A DNA stretch of 64,000 nt from Lunularia cruciata (GCA_948567375.1 OX419756.1:38144333-38208332); one strand, 5' to 3'; counted from the first letter of the stretch, positions 10,192-21,792 are shown. Made by a program: numbers and translations. Notes: generated by a model from the letters alone, not told the origin.

Positions 10192-11120
10192 TCTACTCAC
10201 TGGACTACTTCTTAGCAATAATTCAATCTTGAAGGCCATACCACAATTGGAAGGTAATCCCTTTGGTAGATCATCCGTAAACACATCTCCAAACTCCTAA
10301 ACTATTTGATCAACCATTACTTGATGAGGCTTTTGGCCCTCATTATTCTCCATGCACAATCTGCTTGACTCACACTATGAAAATAGGCTTATCTTCCTCC
10401 AAAGCTTGCTTTATGTCTACTTTAATGACAAAATTCTCATCTTGAGATTGACTATTCTTAAGTGTCTTACTCAAAGGTGCCAAACAACCTAATCAAAAAT
10501 TCCTACTTAGTGTCATACTTGAATTTTTCATCAGGTCCAATCAAATTGAACTTTATGATTTTCAAGCCAAAGTAAACTTAGAATTATATCATAGGTAGAG
10601 GTGCAATAACAAACCCCTTACACTCCAAATACCTCTTCTTAATCTTGAATGTAACAAGATGTGAGGTACAAAATGAATAACACTTTTTACCATCTACCAT
10701 CATCAATCTATCTCTAGTTATTGGTTTGATAGGAATATCTAATTCCTTTGCTTATTGCATGGACATGCAATTCTCTAAACTTCTAAAATCAACCAAAATC
10801 CTACAACCACAATCAAATATCATACCTTGCAAATGAAGCAAACTTGCGTAGGTTGAGCCTTCAATCCCATTGGAACTAATCAAGTTCCCAATAGGTGGTT
10901 TGAGTTCTCTTATTGGGATTCCTTGCTTCCTTGACCATCACGCTCCACAAACTCCATTTGGACGATTAGTTAGGATCATCCATTGTTGAGCGGACATTCA
11001 GCAATACAATGCCTAAGTTGGCAATAATAAAAGCAACCACTTTTTGGCATAATCCTTCCTTATCTATAGGGCCAAGTGGTTTTTGTTGGACGGTATCAAA
11101 CTCCATTGGTGTTGGCTCCT
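10192..11120 (-). pseudogene. Protease and gag tail of copy D (broken)
   Basis: The minus-strand sequence matches copy A around 3530-4560. It includes the protease linker, the region of ILGLPWL (decayed) and the gag tail EPTPMEFDTVQQKPLG near 11095-11120. The best open stretch is 11175-10966. Gag continues beyond the insertion of element B at 26344-26386, where reverse-strand sequence again matches copy A gag near 3505-3540. Confidence 0.75.
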
Positions 11121-11608
11121 TGTCATACCAATAGCTAGACATATGATCTAGAGATGAAATTTGGTTTGGTAACATCTAGGAGGATGTTATACATGATGGA
11201 CTAAGTAGATCAGATGGAGGTATGTGGTACCCACATTTTTTGTTTTTTTTTTGAAATGTGGAAGAAGAAGTGTATAGAGAAGGCGAATTGCACCTGTATG
11301 GCCAAAGAAGGCAAAGAAAAGTGTCCTTGGGATGAAACCCAAGGTGACATGGCTTCGGGTCATAAGGCAAAGTACTTGGAATTACCCTTTTAGCATACAA
11401 CCCGAAGTAAGAAGTCTTTGTATTAAGGATGCTCCACTCGAGGCGAGGACAGTGTAACAACTTTCCTTCTGGGCAAGACATTCAAGAAGGGACCGTTCAA
11501 AAAAGGCAATCATACGCGTGAAGGACACTTGATAGTGACATGAGCATGCATGAGGTGTGATTTCTTGGTAGGAACTCAAATTGAAGAAAGATGAAGAAGG
11601 CACAACTC

Positions 11609-11615
11609 TATAAAA
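11609..11615 (+). promoter_or_regulatory. TATA box in the 3.8 kb insertion
   Basis: TATAAAA about 390 bp inside the insertion and upstream of the long reading frame, in the place expected for a promoter inside an LTR. This is inferred from position and sequence only. Confidence 0.4.
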
Positions 11616-11857
11616 ATTGGGCTAAAGACAAAGCAATGACAAGGAATTTTCCCTCGCCATTAAGAAGTCATCCTGTAGGAGATTGTGGGAAGGGAAGTAG
11701 AGTAAAAGACGCATTGGTGTGTAGAGAAGAATTCGAGAGAGCTAATCCGAGAATCAATAGGAAGAATAGTTCCGAGCCTAGAGTGGAAGAGAGAAAGATG
11801 GGAAGAGGGAAGAAGAACTCCAAATTCATACAAGAAATCATGCAATTTGGAGGTTAG

Positions 11858-14223
11858 ATGTGATTGCAAGAATTGAAGTCTTGAGCAGACTTTGGATCAC
11901 ATTCTTGGCGTGGAACTGGAATGTAAGTTTTCCAAGGTTCATGACTGAGATCATTGAGAGTAGATGTCTTGATGGCCCCAAGGAAGAGGGGGAGAGAGGT
12001 AATCCGGCTCGCTGGACAGAGTTGGATTGGAGGTTAGTACTCGGAAGAGAAGTAGGCATGGAGCATGGTGCCATGTTCTTGGGGAAGGGTGAAGTAGTAG
12101 AAGAAACCTAGGAGGTGAGAGATGCTTTCTCTTTAAAGCGCACAAAGAATGGTTACAAAGTAGAGAGTTACAAGGATCCTGTCAAGCAAGGGATCATGAG
12201 TGCTCTAATGGCAATCTTGAAGCTGGAAAGAACAACTTATGTGAAGAAGCACCAAGCGGTCTTCTTCCATAAGATGTTTGCAAGAGAGCCAATTAACTGG
12301 GCAAAGTGTTTTCATGGGAGAACAAGACAGATGGTGTGGAATTTGTGGGATAAATTGCCTCCACATTACATTGTGTCGTTTGCAGCTCATTTCTATATGG
12401 GGCTGAACTTGCTCAATGCAGCAGAGCGCAATAGGATGGTGTTGCATTTCCATCCCAACTTAAGAAAGGATGTTGACGCGGAGGAGCAGCAATACATTCT
12501 TCAGATCAAGAGCAGCGATGAGTACTACGCGTAGATAGGGAAGAGTGTGCAGTTGGACATGAGTACTCCAAAGTCAAAGAAGAGGAGTCGAAAAGGAGAA
12601 GGAGAAGATGTTGAGAAAGTAATACCTCGGAAGGCTAGAAGAGTAAACCCAAGGAAAGGTATGGTGGTAATCGCATTGTTGGAGGAAGAATCTGAAGGCA
12701 AAGCTGAGTGCAAGTCCAAAGACTCAAAAAGAGATGAAGAACCCAAGTTCACACTGCAAAGTGGAGACACAAGTAGTGATAGCGACAATGGAGGGGAGAT
12801 GACATCGGTACCCAAGGAAGAGAAAGCCATGATGGAGATGGAGGAGAAAGGTAACTTGAAGTTGGAAGACGAAGTGCTAGAGCAAGAAGAAAGGAAAGTT
12901 ACCATTCAACGAGGAGTTTGTTCTAGGCAAAAGGCAAAGTGTGAAGCGGGGCCAAGTAAGGTAAGAGAAGAGGAGGATGAAAGTTCGGGGAGTGAAGCAT
13001 CCATTCCTATACGGTGACTGCAGCTCAAAAGGCGAGTGTCGAGTGAAGAAGAGGTGAAGAAGGAGATCACTCCCAGAGTTGAGGTAACTTCAAGTGAAGG
13101 AGTAGAGTACTTGTGGGAGGTTGTGTGCCCATTATTAGTAAAGTTAGAGCACAAGAAGAAGGAGATCCAGTCAAAGTGTCCGGAGGTGAAGACTATGTTG
13201 CAGATGTTAGCATGATTAGAAGAAGAGAACTTGAATTGAAGAAGAGTATAATCCGAGGTGAGGAGGAAAGGGAAGTACTATAAGTATATGCAATAGTGCA
13301 GAATCAAGTGCTTGAGAATTTAAGGAGAGAAGCAAGGAATTGGGAGGAACTAATAGAGTAGAACGTCATAGCAAAGGAAAGACAAATTGTTGAATATGAA
13401 ATCTTGAAGCAGTAGTTTGTTGATTCAAGACTAGAAATTATCCATGCTATGGCGAGAGTAGCAGAGAAAGAACAAGAGATTGATAGAGTGATGGAGATTG
13501 TAGAGGAGAAGAAGCAGTTGTGGCAACAAGAGTTGATAGTGAGGTATAGAGAGGAAGGAAGGTTGAGAGAGTTACTTTGCAATCAGGAGGAAAAGATTTT
13601 GCAAACAGAGAAGGAGACTATGAAAGCAGAGTTCAAAGCAAAATTTGGCAATGTACAGAGAAGATTGGCTTGCAGATCAAGAACGGGAGAGGAAAATGAG
13701 ATTGGAGCCATTAAAAGAGATCATGAACAAGATGAATGCAATGCTAAGTACAGAGGCCAGTGTGCGCATCAAACAGACGAGGCTGCACAAGTTGAAGTTG
13801 TTGGTACAAGAGATGAGGAGGAGAAATATGAAGGACAAAGACTTGAATGCTTTATTGATTAGTCTAAGAACTCGTGTAGATAGAAAGATATTGGAAGTAG
13901 AAGACAATATCACAATCAGATTAGACTTAGTCAAATTAGAGATAGATAAACTTTGGAAGGATGTTAGAGCAAAACCTGAAGTAGATGAAGTAGGAGTACA
14001 GATGTCTTTGGAGTTAGCATTGGAGACATTAGATAAGAGTGGGTCAAGAGATAAGGAGTTAGATAGATTACCTGCTAGTGGAATTTAAGATCAAGAAAGA
14101 GAATTGTTAGATTTGGTAGAGGAATTAGGAGTTGTGAAACCCGAGGATAGAGTAGTAGTGGGTGAAGTTACTTCGGGTTCAAGTTTGAAAGCCAAGGAAG
14201 AAGCAGACATTGGATCGGATTAG
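11858..14223 (+). pseudogene. Long charged coiled-coil ORF in the 3.8 kb insertion (broken)
   Basis: One reading frame runs from about 11858 to 13150 through single stops (12109, 12532, 13015) and resumes from about 13650 to 14223 after a section (13449-13680) in a neighbouring frame. The N-terminal part (to about 12534) is a mixed globular domain with segments such as KVESYKDPVKQGIMSALMAI and NWAKCFHGRTRQMVWNLWD. The middle (12547-13017) is acidic and Ser-rich with basic clusters. The C-terminal third is a Lys/Glu/Arg-rich coiled coil. I do not recognise the family. The architecture recalls plant retroelement accessory proteins, but no function can be assigned. Confidence 0.5.
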
Positions 14224-15018
14224 AAACAAAATTGAGATTTGAAGAGGTAGATATGAAGATGTGCGTTGTCATTTTGGATCTACAGATTTGTAGAGTTGTT
14301 AGGAAACGGTATTTTTGTTAGAACTATCAATTGCTTCACTATTTAAGAGTGGCATTCAAAGGAAATTGTTGTTCAGTGCTCATAATTTCTAAGAATAGAT
14401 AAAGCAAAGTGCTATGAAGTAGTGCTTGTTGTTTGAGCTTGATTCCAAGTATCAACTCTGTGTTTGTACTTGTGAGTGTGTGGAGAAATTTGAAGTGCAA
14501 GTTAGTGTGCTTGTTGGATGTTGGATTCCGCAACCTTGATCTTCATTCTATGTGTTTGATCCTGAGTGAAGTGCAATTGGACCAATGTCTTGACAGGTCT
14601 GAGAGGAATTGTAGTGTTGGTAGTATTCTGCATTTGTGAGTGCAGCGTGAAGTTGATGTGAAGCAATTTTGGTCGATGAAGTTGTGCCTTCAGTGGAGGG
14701 GTAGAACACAATTCTGAAGTGAAGTTGTTTTGCAGTAAAGTGTCATTTTTGGGAGAGCCTGAATCATCATAATCAAGATTATTTGGAAAGATTTGATGGA
14801 GTTGTGATTAAGGAGTTTGAATTCATGACAAGACTGTGAGTTAGTGCTTGCTACTCTCTTCTGGGTGTGGTTTCTATATGAGAGACTAAAGGCGCAACCA
14901 AGAAGAACTACATTGTTACTATTTGACTTTGTATTTGACCAATTCTGACTTGTATCTCTATGGGAACGAACTTTACTTACCCGATTATCACAAAAGTGAT
15001 ATTTTCCTAGTTGTCACA
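14224..15018 (+). other. Non-coding 3' part of the 3.8 kb insertion
   Basis: Nothing coding is visible here. The stretch is G+T rich and ends TTGTCACA at the AGGTA duplication. No repeat of the first few hundred bases of the insertion was found here by eye. Confidence 0.4.
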
Positions 15019-15667
15019 AGGTACCACCAAAATTATTACTTCTACTAATAGGCCAAAAACCAAAACATGCTTGAAGACCTTAGAATCAATAGCTAGACAT
15101 ATGATCTAAAGGTAGAATTTGGGTTGGTATCATTTTGAATGATGGTATACATAATGGATGAAGTAGATCAGGTAGAGGTATCACCAAAAGAGCATTTCTA
15201 CTAATAGTGTAGAAACTAAAATAGGCCTAAAAACTTCAAAGGCAATTTTGGATGCCTAAGCGGATCAATTAGACCTCAAAAATATGTACATCCCTCCCTC
15301 CATATAGAGGAAAGGTTGGCTTTCCTTGTCCCTTGGTTTGTCTCACCAAGAGCTTTCCAAAAGTACCTCACTCACAAGATTTTGAGATTCCTATAGGAAG
15401 ATTCTCTAAAAGATTTCCTCCGGTCAAAGCCTATTTGACCAACCAGATGGGACCAGGATTTACATGTCACTCATCCAAGCAAGTAATCTAAGGGTAGAGC
15501 TCATTGATAGGTCACCTATCCATGTACCTAATCTTATGGTGGAGCATCCTTGGAAGAGATCCTCTTTGGCTATATAATAAAGAAGGTGCTCCCTTCGTGC
15601 ACCAAAGTTTGGAGTGTGAAACCTATGTTTCCTCTTGTGTGTTTCTCTACTATCCTTGGAACATTAC

Positions 15668-16079
15668 TATAACAATATGGAATTTAGCAACAAAGTTAGC
15701 CGGGCTTACAAAGTAGCACATAAGACAAATTAGCCTAGAATATTCTAGAAGTATCTAGGAAGCTTCTTGGGAAGCTTCTTGGCTAGCTTAGTTTGCACCT
15801 CAAGTAAATAGCTTCTAGGAGCTTCCAACTAGCTTGGCTTGCACGCCAAGTAGATGGCTTCTAGAAGGAAGCTTCTTGAGAAGCTTCCTAGTTAACTTGA
15901 CTTGCACTCTAAGAAAGTGGCTTGAGGAAACTTCTTGAGAAGCTTCTCAAGGGCCTTGTATGGTACCTATAAATACCAAAGCCAAAGCTCATGCTAGGCA
16001 TTTGGAGTTTTCTCACATTCAAGTGTCCTAATGTGAGTTTCCATTCTCCTATTTCTCTCCTTGGTCTTGGTCTCTTACA
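15668..16079 (+). repeat. Solo LTR of family 3 inside the 5' LTR of copy B
   Basis: A 412 bp LTR homologous to 7369-7795, from TATAACAATATGG (TG mutated to TA) to TCTCTTACA. It is flanked by a perfect 5 bp duplication ATTAC (15663-15667 and 16080-16084). Removing it restores the family 2 LTR end (ATTACA) followed by the primer-binding site. TATA-like CTATAAATACC lies near 15967. Confidence 0.95.
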
Positions 16080-16086
16080 ATTACAA

Positions 16087-16098
16087 TGGTATTAGAGC
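16087..16098 (+). promoter_or_regulatory. Primer-binding site, copy B
   Basis: TGGTATTAGAGC differs at one base (C to T) from the initiator tRNA-Met site TGGTATCAGAGC. Copy C has TGGTATCAAAGC at the matching place. Confidence 0.85.
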
Positions 16099-16224
16099 AA
16101 ATGTTTCAATCCAAGAGAGTGAATCACCACTCTTGGAAGAACATAGGCTACTAAGACTAGTAATTTTAGGGAGAAAAATTGTGGAGCAATTGATAGGTTA
16201 GGAGAGTTTTAGAGAGAGGGTGGG

Positions 16225-16619
16225 ATGGAGGGTCCTAGAGCACAATTTTCTACACCTCAATTTCCATTCTTGAATCCATTGCACATCAAGATCATGTACA
16301 TCCAACAAGAACAAGTGAGAGTTTATCTCATTTACTATTTCGGAGTAGAGTTCATGGACATAGTGATGAACTCACCAAACCTGGTGATTCTACCTGTAGT
16401 GATCTACAATAGAGAGTGGGATTTGACAATCTACATTTTGTTATGATGGATCTGAATGTCTCAAATCCTCTCCCTTTCAACACTCAAGTAGAAATTTATT
16501 ACGTAGTCAGACTGAAAGTGATGTTTAGGGATTTCATAATCAAAAATTTTAGTGAGGAATATTGTCAAAGAGTGATATCTTCCGAAGTCCCAATCATAGT
16601 CCCAATAGTTTGTAATTAA
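16225..16619 (+). pseudogene. ORF upstream of gag in copy B
   Basis: A reading frame starts MEGPRAQFSTPQFPFLNPLH and runs to 16446, then continues in a shifted frame (16416-16619) as NPLPFNTQVEIYYVVRLKVMF and beyond. Copy C (minus, 30627-30240) carries the same protein (MDGMDAPRGQFPAPSFPFSN), and copy E keeps its end (34978-34740). It sits between the primer-binding site and gag. It is rich in aromatic and aliphatic residues. I do not recognise the family. Conservation in three copies argues that it was once a real gene. Confidence 0.55.
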
Positions 16620-16673
16620 TTATTTTAATTCTCTATTGACATAGGAAGGAGCAAGTAAGCGTTTGCAAGAACC

Positions 16674-17765
16674 ATGGATCCGTAGATGCAAGAATTGATG
16701 TAAGGAATGCAAGGGATGTTGAATGAGTTTTGGGAGATCAAGATGACCATGAAGGCATTACAAAATCAAGTACAAAGCCTTAGGAATGATCAAACAATAT
16801 AGGAAGGGGAACCATCTCAAAGCCTTGTACTTATGAGTGAAGTACTTGGAGAGGCATCCGTGCTTATGATATCAAACCCCGCCAATGATGAAGTCACATT
16901 GTTACTATGGATGAAGAAGACCTGCAATATTGAGCCTTACAAGGAGCAGTGTGCTATAAGAGTAGTGGAGAATTGGATTTTGAGAATGAATCAATACTTC
17001 CAATTGTTCTCAATGGAGATCATTAAGCATGTTGTATGCATGTTTTCATGTGGGTACTTAACCAATAAAGCACTCACATGGTCCAATGCTTGGGAACAAT
17101 CAATGTTGGCAGAAAGAAGGGAGGTCACGTGGACAGAAATGCAAGAAGGACTTTTGAAGAATTTCCAACTTGTGGATTCCTTGTAGATGGCCCAAATCCG
17201 ACTATGGGTATTGAATCAAAAGAAGATATATATAACAATACATGGAAGTATTTCTGGATCTATAAGTTGCATTAACCGACCAAGTCTAGCAAAGGCTCTA
17301 GACAATTTCAAATGAGGGTTGCAGGACTGGATTTGCCAAGAAGTCATGGTCCAAAATCTTCACACTATTTTTGAAGCCATTGCTTGTGCTTAGAGAATAG
17401 CAGAGGCACTTGGAGGATGTGACAGAGTAGTTCCATCTCAACATTATTGGGCATAAATGCCATATGTAGGTGGACCAACACCTATGGAATTAGGTGACCT
17501 TTGGTTTCAAGATAGAGGAGCACGGCCGCTTCAAGGAGAGTGGAAATGGGTGGAAGAACGGAGAGATGTGGATTCCTACAAAGAGAAGGAACTTGAGGAG
17601 AACAACGTTGTTGCTACAATTATGGTTGCATTGGGCATATCTCTATCAATTGTCGTGCTCATCTCTCTAGAGGCCCTCAGCCACCATACATGCAATCTTT
17701 GAACAACATGGAGCAGTGCACAGAGGAAGAAGATGCAAAAATCTTGGAAAATCACCTTGGAAAAT
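16674..17765 (+). pseudogene. gag of copy B (broken)
   Basis: Starts at the ATG of MDP (16674). Gag motifs include MKKTCNIEPYKEQ, VVENWILRMNQYF, CGYLTNKALTW, RREVTWTEMQEGLLKNFQ (open stretch 16833-17186) and FEAIACA. A decayed zinc knuckle (CYNYGCIGHISINC) is readable near 17610-17655. Stops and shifts are present throughout. Copy C has the same order and is better preserved. Confidence 0.75.
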
Positions 17766-17869
17766 GAAGATTGCGATTAAAGGTACCTTGCAGCCTTACT
17801 AGCTCAATAGGGAAGTGGATAAGCAATGGGAGGAAGAAGATGAGTGCGCAAAGATCTAGAAAGGCAAAC

Positions 17870-18360
17870 TCACAATTGATTATTGTCAATGGAGTCCTAG
17901 AAGGCAATCAAGTGATAGTATTGATAGATCCTAAAGCAACATAGAATTTCTTATCTCACTCTATTGCAATAAAATTGGAGATGGATCTAAAGAAAGATGA
18001 GAGCAAAGAAATAGAGTTAATGAAATAGAGAAGATTGAGTCATTATCTAAAAGAGTAACACTCTCTGTAGGAGAATATCAAGAAGCAATTGAGTGGTAGG
18101 TGATACAATTAGCTCATTATGATGTAATCCTAGGCATGCCTTGGATGGAGCAATACAACCCTATGGTAGATTGGAGGAAGAAAGTAGTGAGCACCCGCCA
18201 ATGGACAATCATTGGGGTTAAAGAAAAAGCACATAAGCAGAAATTGCCTCTTTATGTCATAGGAACAATAGCTATTTGTAAGACAAATAGATGTTTCATG
18301 GGTTTAGAAAGAGAAGTCCAAAGTGCACAACTTGATGGAAAAATTTTGAGAAATTGAAGG
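17870..18360 (+). pseudogene. Aspartic protease of copy B (broken)
   Basis: The active-site segment reads VLIDPKAT, where copy C has VLIDPGAT; both have Pro where most aspartic proteases have Thr or Ser. Further on, AHYDVILGMPWMEQYNPMVDW is intact in the open stretch 18100-18357. Frameshifts lie between the two parts. Confidence 0.75.
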
Positions 18361-18379
18361 ATGTGGTAAATGAGTTTCA

Positions 18380-19200
18380 AGATGTCTTCCCAAATGATCA
18401 AGATTACCAACAAAAAGGAAAGTAGATCATAAAATTGAGATACTTCTTGGGTAAGACACCTCCTTGTAAGGCTCCATATCATCTACCACCTCAAGAGTTG
18501 GAGGAGTGTAAGGCTCAGATTGAGGATATGCTACAAAAGGGGTTTATCCAACCCAGCATATCATCATATGGGGCTCTTGTCTTGTTTGTGAAGAAGAAGG
18601 ATAGTATAATGCGCATGTGCATTGACTATTGGGGCCTCAATCAACAAACAATGAAGAAAAATACCTTTTACCCCACATGGATGACATGTTAGATCAACTC
18701 AATGGAGCAAGACACTTCACCAAACTAGACTTGCGGAGCGGTTAAAATCAAATCTAGATTGCAGAGAAAGATGTATACAAAACTACCTTTTGAACTAAGT
18801 ATGGCCACTTCGAGTACCTTGTGATACCATTTTGCCTCACCAATGCACTTGCCACTTTCATGAGTCTAATGAATGATATATTTTGGCCATATTTGGATAA
18901 TTCTATTATCATTTTCCTAGATGACATCTTAGTATATATTAAGACAATGGCAGAACAGAAACAACATCTACAAGAAGTCCTCCAAATTCTAAGACAAAAT
19001 CACTTGTATGCCAAAATATCAAAGTGCAAGTTTGGCAAGTCTGAAGTAGACTACTTGGGGCATAGAGTACATGCAAAGGGTATCCAAGTATTAACAAATA
19101 AAATAGAGGTCATTCAAACTCAAAAAATAAAGCACTCCAGAAGATCAAACTCAACTCAAGAGCTTCTTGGGGTTGATGGGGTTTTATTGTTAGTGTGTCA
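18380..19200 (+). pseudogene. Reverse transcriptase of copy B (broken)
   Basis: RT blocks in order: GKTPPCKAPYHLPPQELEEC, MLQKGFIQPSISSYGALVLF, CIDYWGLNQQTMKK, then after shifts [18 protein letters not shown], the catalytic [11 protein letters not shown] near 18917-18946, and YLGHRVHAKGIQV. Open stretches are 18435-18692 and 18821-19339. Confidence 0.8.
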
Positions 19201-19630
19201 AGGACTTCTCCAAAGTGGTACAACCTTTAATAGCACTACTTGGCTAGGAGAAGAAGTGGATATGGGGAGCCGCACAAGAGTTGGTCTTTCAAGAATTGAA
19301 AGATGCCTTGATACATGCACAAATCTTGAAATAGTATGACCCAAAATGTCTACTCAAATTGGCTATCGATGCATCAAGCATAGCAACAAGGGCAGTCCTA
19401 CAACAAGAGTGGCATGATGGGTGGCATCCAATTGCATACTTCTCTTGAAAGCTATTACTGGCAAAATGCAATTATCACACCATAGAGCGAGAAGAGTTGG
19501 CCATTGTCCTTGCAACCAAGCATGGGAAGCACTATCTTGGCAAGAAGGCATTTTCAGTGGAGATAGACCATAAACCTCTACTCTACCTCAAGACACAAAA
19601 AAATCTATCTCATCACCAGATTTGATGGGC

Positions 19631-20290
19631 TATGAGCCGGCCTGTCTCTCACTCAAGCTGAAACTTTCATGGCTATTATGGTAGCACACCATGGACTAAG
19701 AAGGCAAGGAACCCCAACTCCATCATACTCTTCCAAGGCTAACATTCCAAGACTCAAGACATTACTCACTAGACAACTCAATGAGAGAGAGATAATTGCA
19801 AATGAGAGGATGATGAGTACTTCCTCACCCCTTGTTTGTATACTTGTGAAATAGTTACGCACCAAAGTTACTAATTATTAGAGTAACTCAAGTTACTAGG
19901 CTAAAATTCAAATAAATTCAAAAATTATAAAAGAATATCTATCCGCATGGGCATATTTCACTAAGCATGTGATCTTATCTTGACCCAACCACTAAGTCAA
20001 GGATTCCTTTACATGGGCTATCCTTGGACTATAGAAGAATCCAAGACAAAAAGGTTTGCAAGCCCAAGAGTTCTCAACTCTTTCTTCAAAGCCAAACACC
20101 TAGGAATAATACCAATTCAACACACTAGAATCCAAAATAGTGGTGCTCATCTTTTCCACTTCCTCTAAAGTAAGATCTCCTTTATCTTAGCTATGACTTA
20201 CTTTAGCTAATCATGACTAATGTAGAACTATCCTTTATCTCTATATAAATAATATCTATCAAGCACTTGTAATACCAAGCTAAATGTCAC
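19631..20290 (-). repeat. 3' LTR of copy 1c
   Basis: Matches 23318-23970 nearly base for base, but lacks the last ~40 bp on its right side. It begins TATGAGCCGG, with TG changed to TA. Confidence 0.85.
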
Positions 20291-20358
20291 TTGAAAATCC
20301 TTCTCCAATGGTAACTTGCATCTAGAATCATCAAAGCAATCACCTTTCTTGCAAAGTG

Positions 20359-21792
20359 TCATCCATATATTAAACCTTCATGAAAATCCTTTATAAGAAG
20401 GATAGACTCTTCCTTACCTACTGCTCTTTGAAGAAGACCATCTACTCCTTGGTGAAAAATAATATCCTCCACCATTGTGTAAGGTCTAGATCTTGCTGCA
20501 AGGGCCTTCCTCTCCTTAGCATGCATCCCTTCTAGATAGTCACCTCTTGTAACAAAGTCCACAATCTCCTTGTACTCCATTGGAACCTCTTGAGTGATTG
20601 AGATTATCATGAGCTCCTCATCCAAGAAGGAATCATCCATTGGCTCATCTCCATCATGATCATAGGCCCTAGATAACAAGTCAGCATTTGCATGTTTCTT
20701 TCCTGGCCTATTCTCAATGGTGTAGTCATACTCAGGCAAGAGTATCATCCATCTTGCCAATCTCTCTTCAACATTAGGCTTGTTGAAGATATACTTCAAG
20801 GCCTTGTGATCCGTGAAAATGGTGGTTTTCCCTCCAATCAAGTAGTGTCTAAACTTCTTGAGACCAAAGATCACTGCAAACCCTTCTCTCTCTGTGACAA
20901 AGTAGTAGTTTTTTGTTGAAACCATCTGCCTACTAGCATAAGCTATTAGATGATCATGCTCATCTTGGTCTAATTGACTAAGTGTGCATCCTATAGCAAC
21001 ATTGGAAGCCCTAGGCCCTCTCCCCACATTCTGATCTACCTCTCTCTTCTCCCATAGTTGCACCACATTGATCTTGAGATCTGCAAGTTGTTCTGTGATG
21101 GTTTGAAGTGGATCCTTTGGTGGAGGTGCAAGAATTGGAGCAACTACTACTTGTGGTGCAACCCTTACCACCAAACTATCAAAATTTCCACCATACTTGT
21201 AACCTTGAGGAGGATGCACAACCTTCTTCACCACCAGATCACTCTCATCCTCTTCCAAACTCTCCTCCATACGAATTGCGATCTTGATAGCTTCAACCTT
21301 GGAAGAAGGTTTCTCATATCTCATCTTGCTTCTAATTTATGGTCTCAATCCTCCCACAAAATTCTTGGTGAGCATGGACCCTATGCCAATCATAGTAGTC
21401 TCCATATCATCCCCACACTTCCTCAACACTATGTGAAATCTGGACTTTAACTTTTCCACTCTTTCCACATAGACTCTCACTTTCTCTCCATCTCCTTGTT
21501 TAAGAAAGGTAACCTCACTCATCAATCTCTCATAACTCTCATCTGGAAGAAAGTTCTCAATGAGTGATGAAGTCAAACTCTCCCAAGACTCTTCTTCCCT
21601 ATCTCTCTTTTCTCTCTTTTGGTATTTTGACTCATACCATGTAAGTGCTACATCCTCAAAGAAATTTGGTAATAATGAGGCCCACTCATTCTTAATCCTC
21701 TCATTTTTTCCTATGCAAGCTCTCTTGAAGTCTCTTACAAAGGCCTCCACATCTTCTCCATCTTTGCCAAACAAAACCGGAAGCTTCCACAT
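20359..21792 (-). pseudogene. gag fused to RNase H in copy 1c
   Basis: Gag starts MWKLPVLFGKDGEDVEAFVR at 21792 and shows normal gag helices (ALTWYESKYQ, LIENFLPDESYERLMSEV, VRVYVERVEKLKSRF). A single TAA at 21337 interrupts the frame, which then continues RSKMRYEKPSSKVEAIKIAI. Near 21010 the gag sequence passes in frame into RNase H (ASNVAIGCTLSQLDQDEHDH, YFVTEREGFAVIFGLKKFRHY, IFTDHKALKYIFNKPN, ENRPGKKHANADLLSRA), leaving a 321-residue open frame (20359-21324). Zinc knuckle, protease and RT were removed by an in-frame deletion. The segment after RNase H ends before the integrase core. Confidence 0.85.

Larger units (their letters stand above)
11223..15018 (+). mobile_element. Unclassified 3.8 kb TG...CA insertion
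   Basis: A 3796 bp insertion begins TGTGGTACCC and ends TTGTCACA. It is flanked by a perfect 5 bp duplication AGGTA (11218-11222 and 15019-15023) within the 5' LTR of copy B. TG/CA ends with a 5 bp duplication are the mark of LTR retroelement integration, yet no long direct repeat is visible between its two ends. It could be a very long solo LTR carrying an ORF, or a non-autonomous element whose LTR repeat I cannot see. It has a TATA box at 11609-11615 and a long broken reading frame. Base composition is richer in purines and CG than its surroundings. Confidence 0.75.
11121..16085 (+). repeat. 5' LTR of copy B, interrupted twice
   Basis: The LTR is made of 11121-11222, 15024-15667 and the final base at 16085. 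The two gaps are the 3.8 kb insertion and the solo family 3 LTR. Rejoined it is about 747 bp, close to the 751 bp of the 3' LTR at 25593. A TATA-like GGCTATATAATAAAG lies near 15570-15585 in the last segment. Confidence 0.85.

Noticed and set aside
11223-15018. DNA transposon reading of the 3.8 kb insertion from its TGTG...CACA ends
   Set aside because: The inverted match is only four bases, and a 5 bp duplication with TG...CA ends fits retroelement integration better.
19669-20168. 60-70 codon ORFs repeated at 737-1235, 19669-20168 and 23329-23855
   Set aside because: All lie within family 1 LTRs, antisense to the element, and recur only because the LTR recurs; there is no start or codon pattern of a gene.
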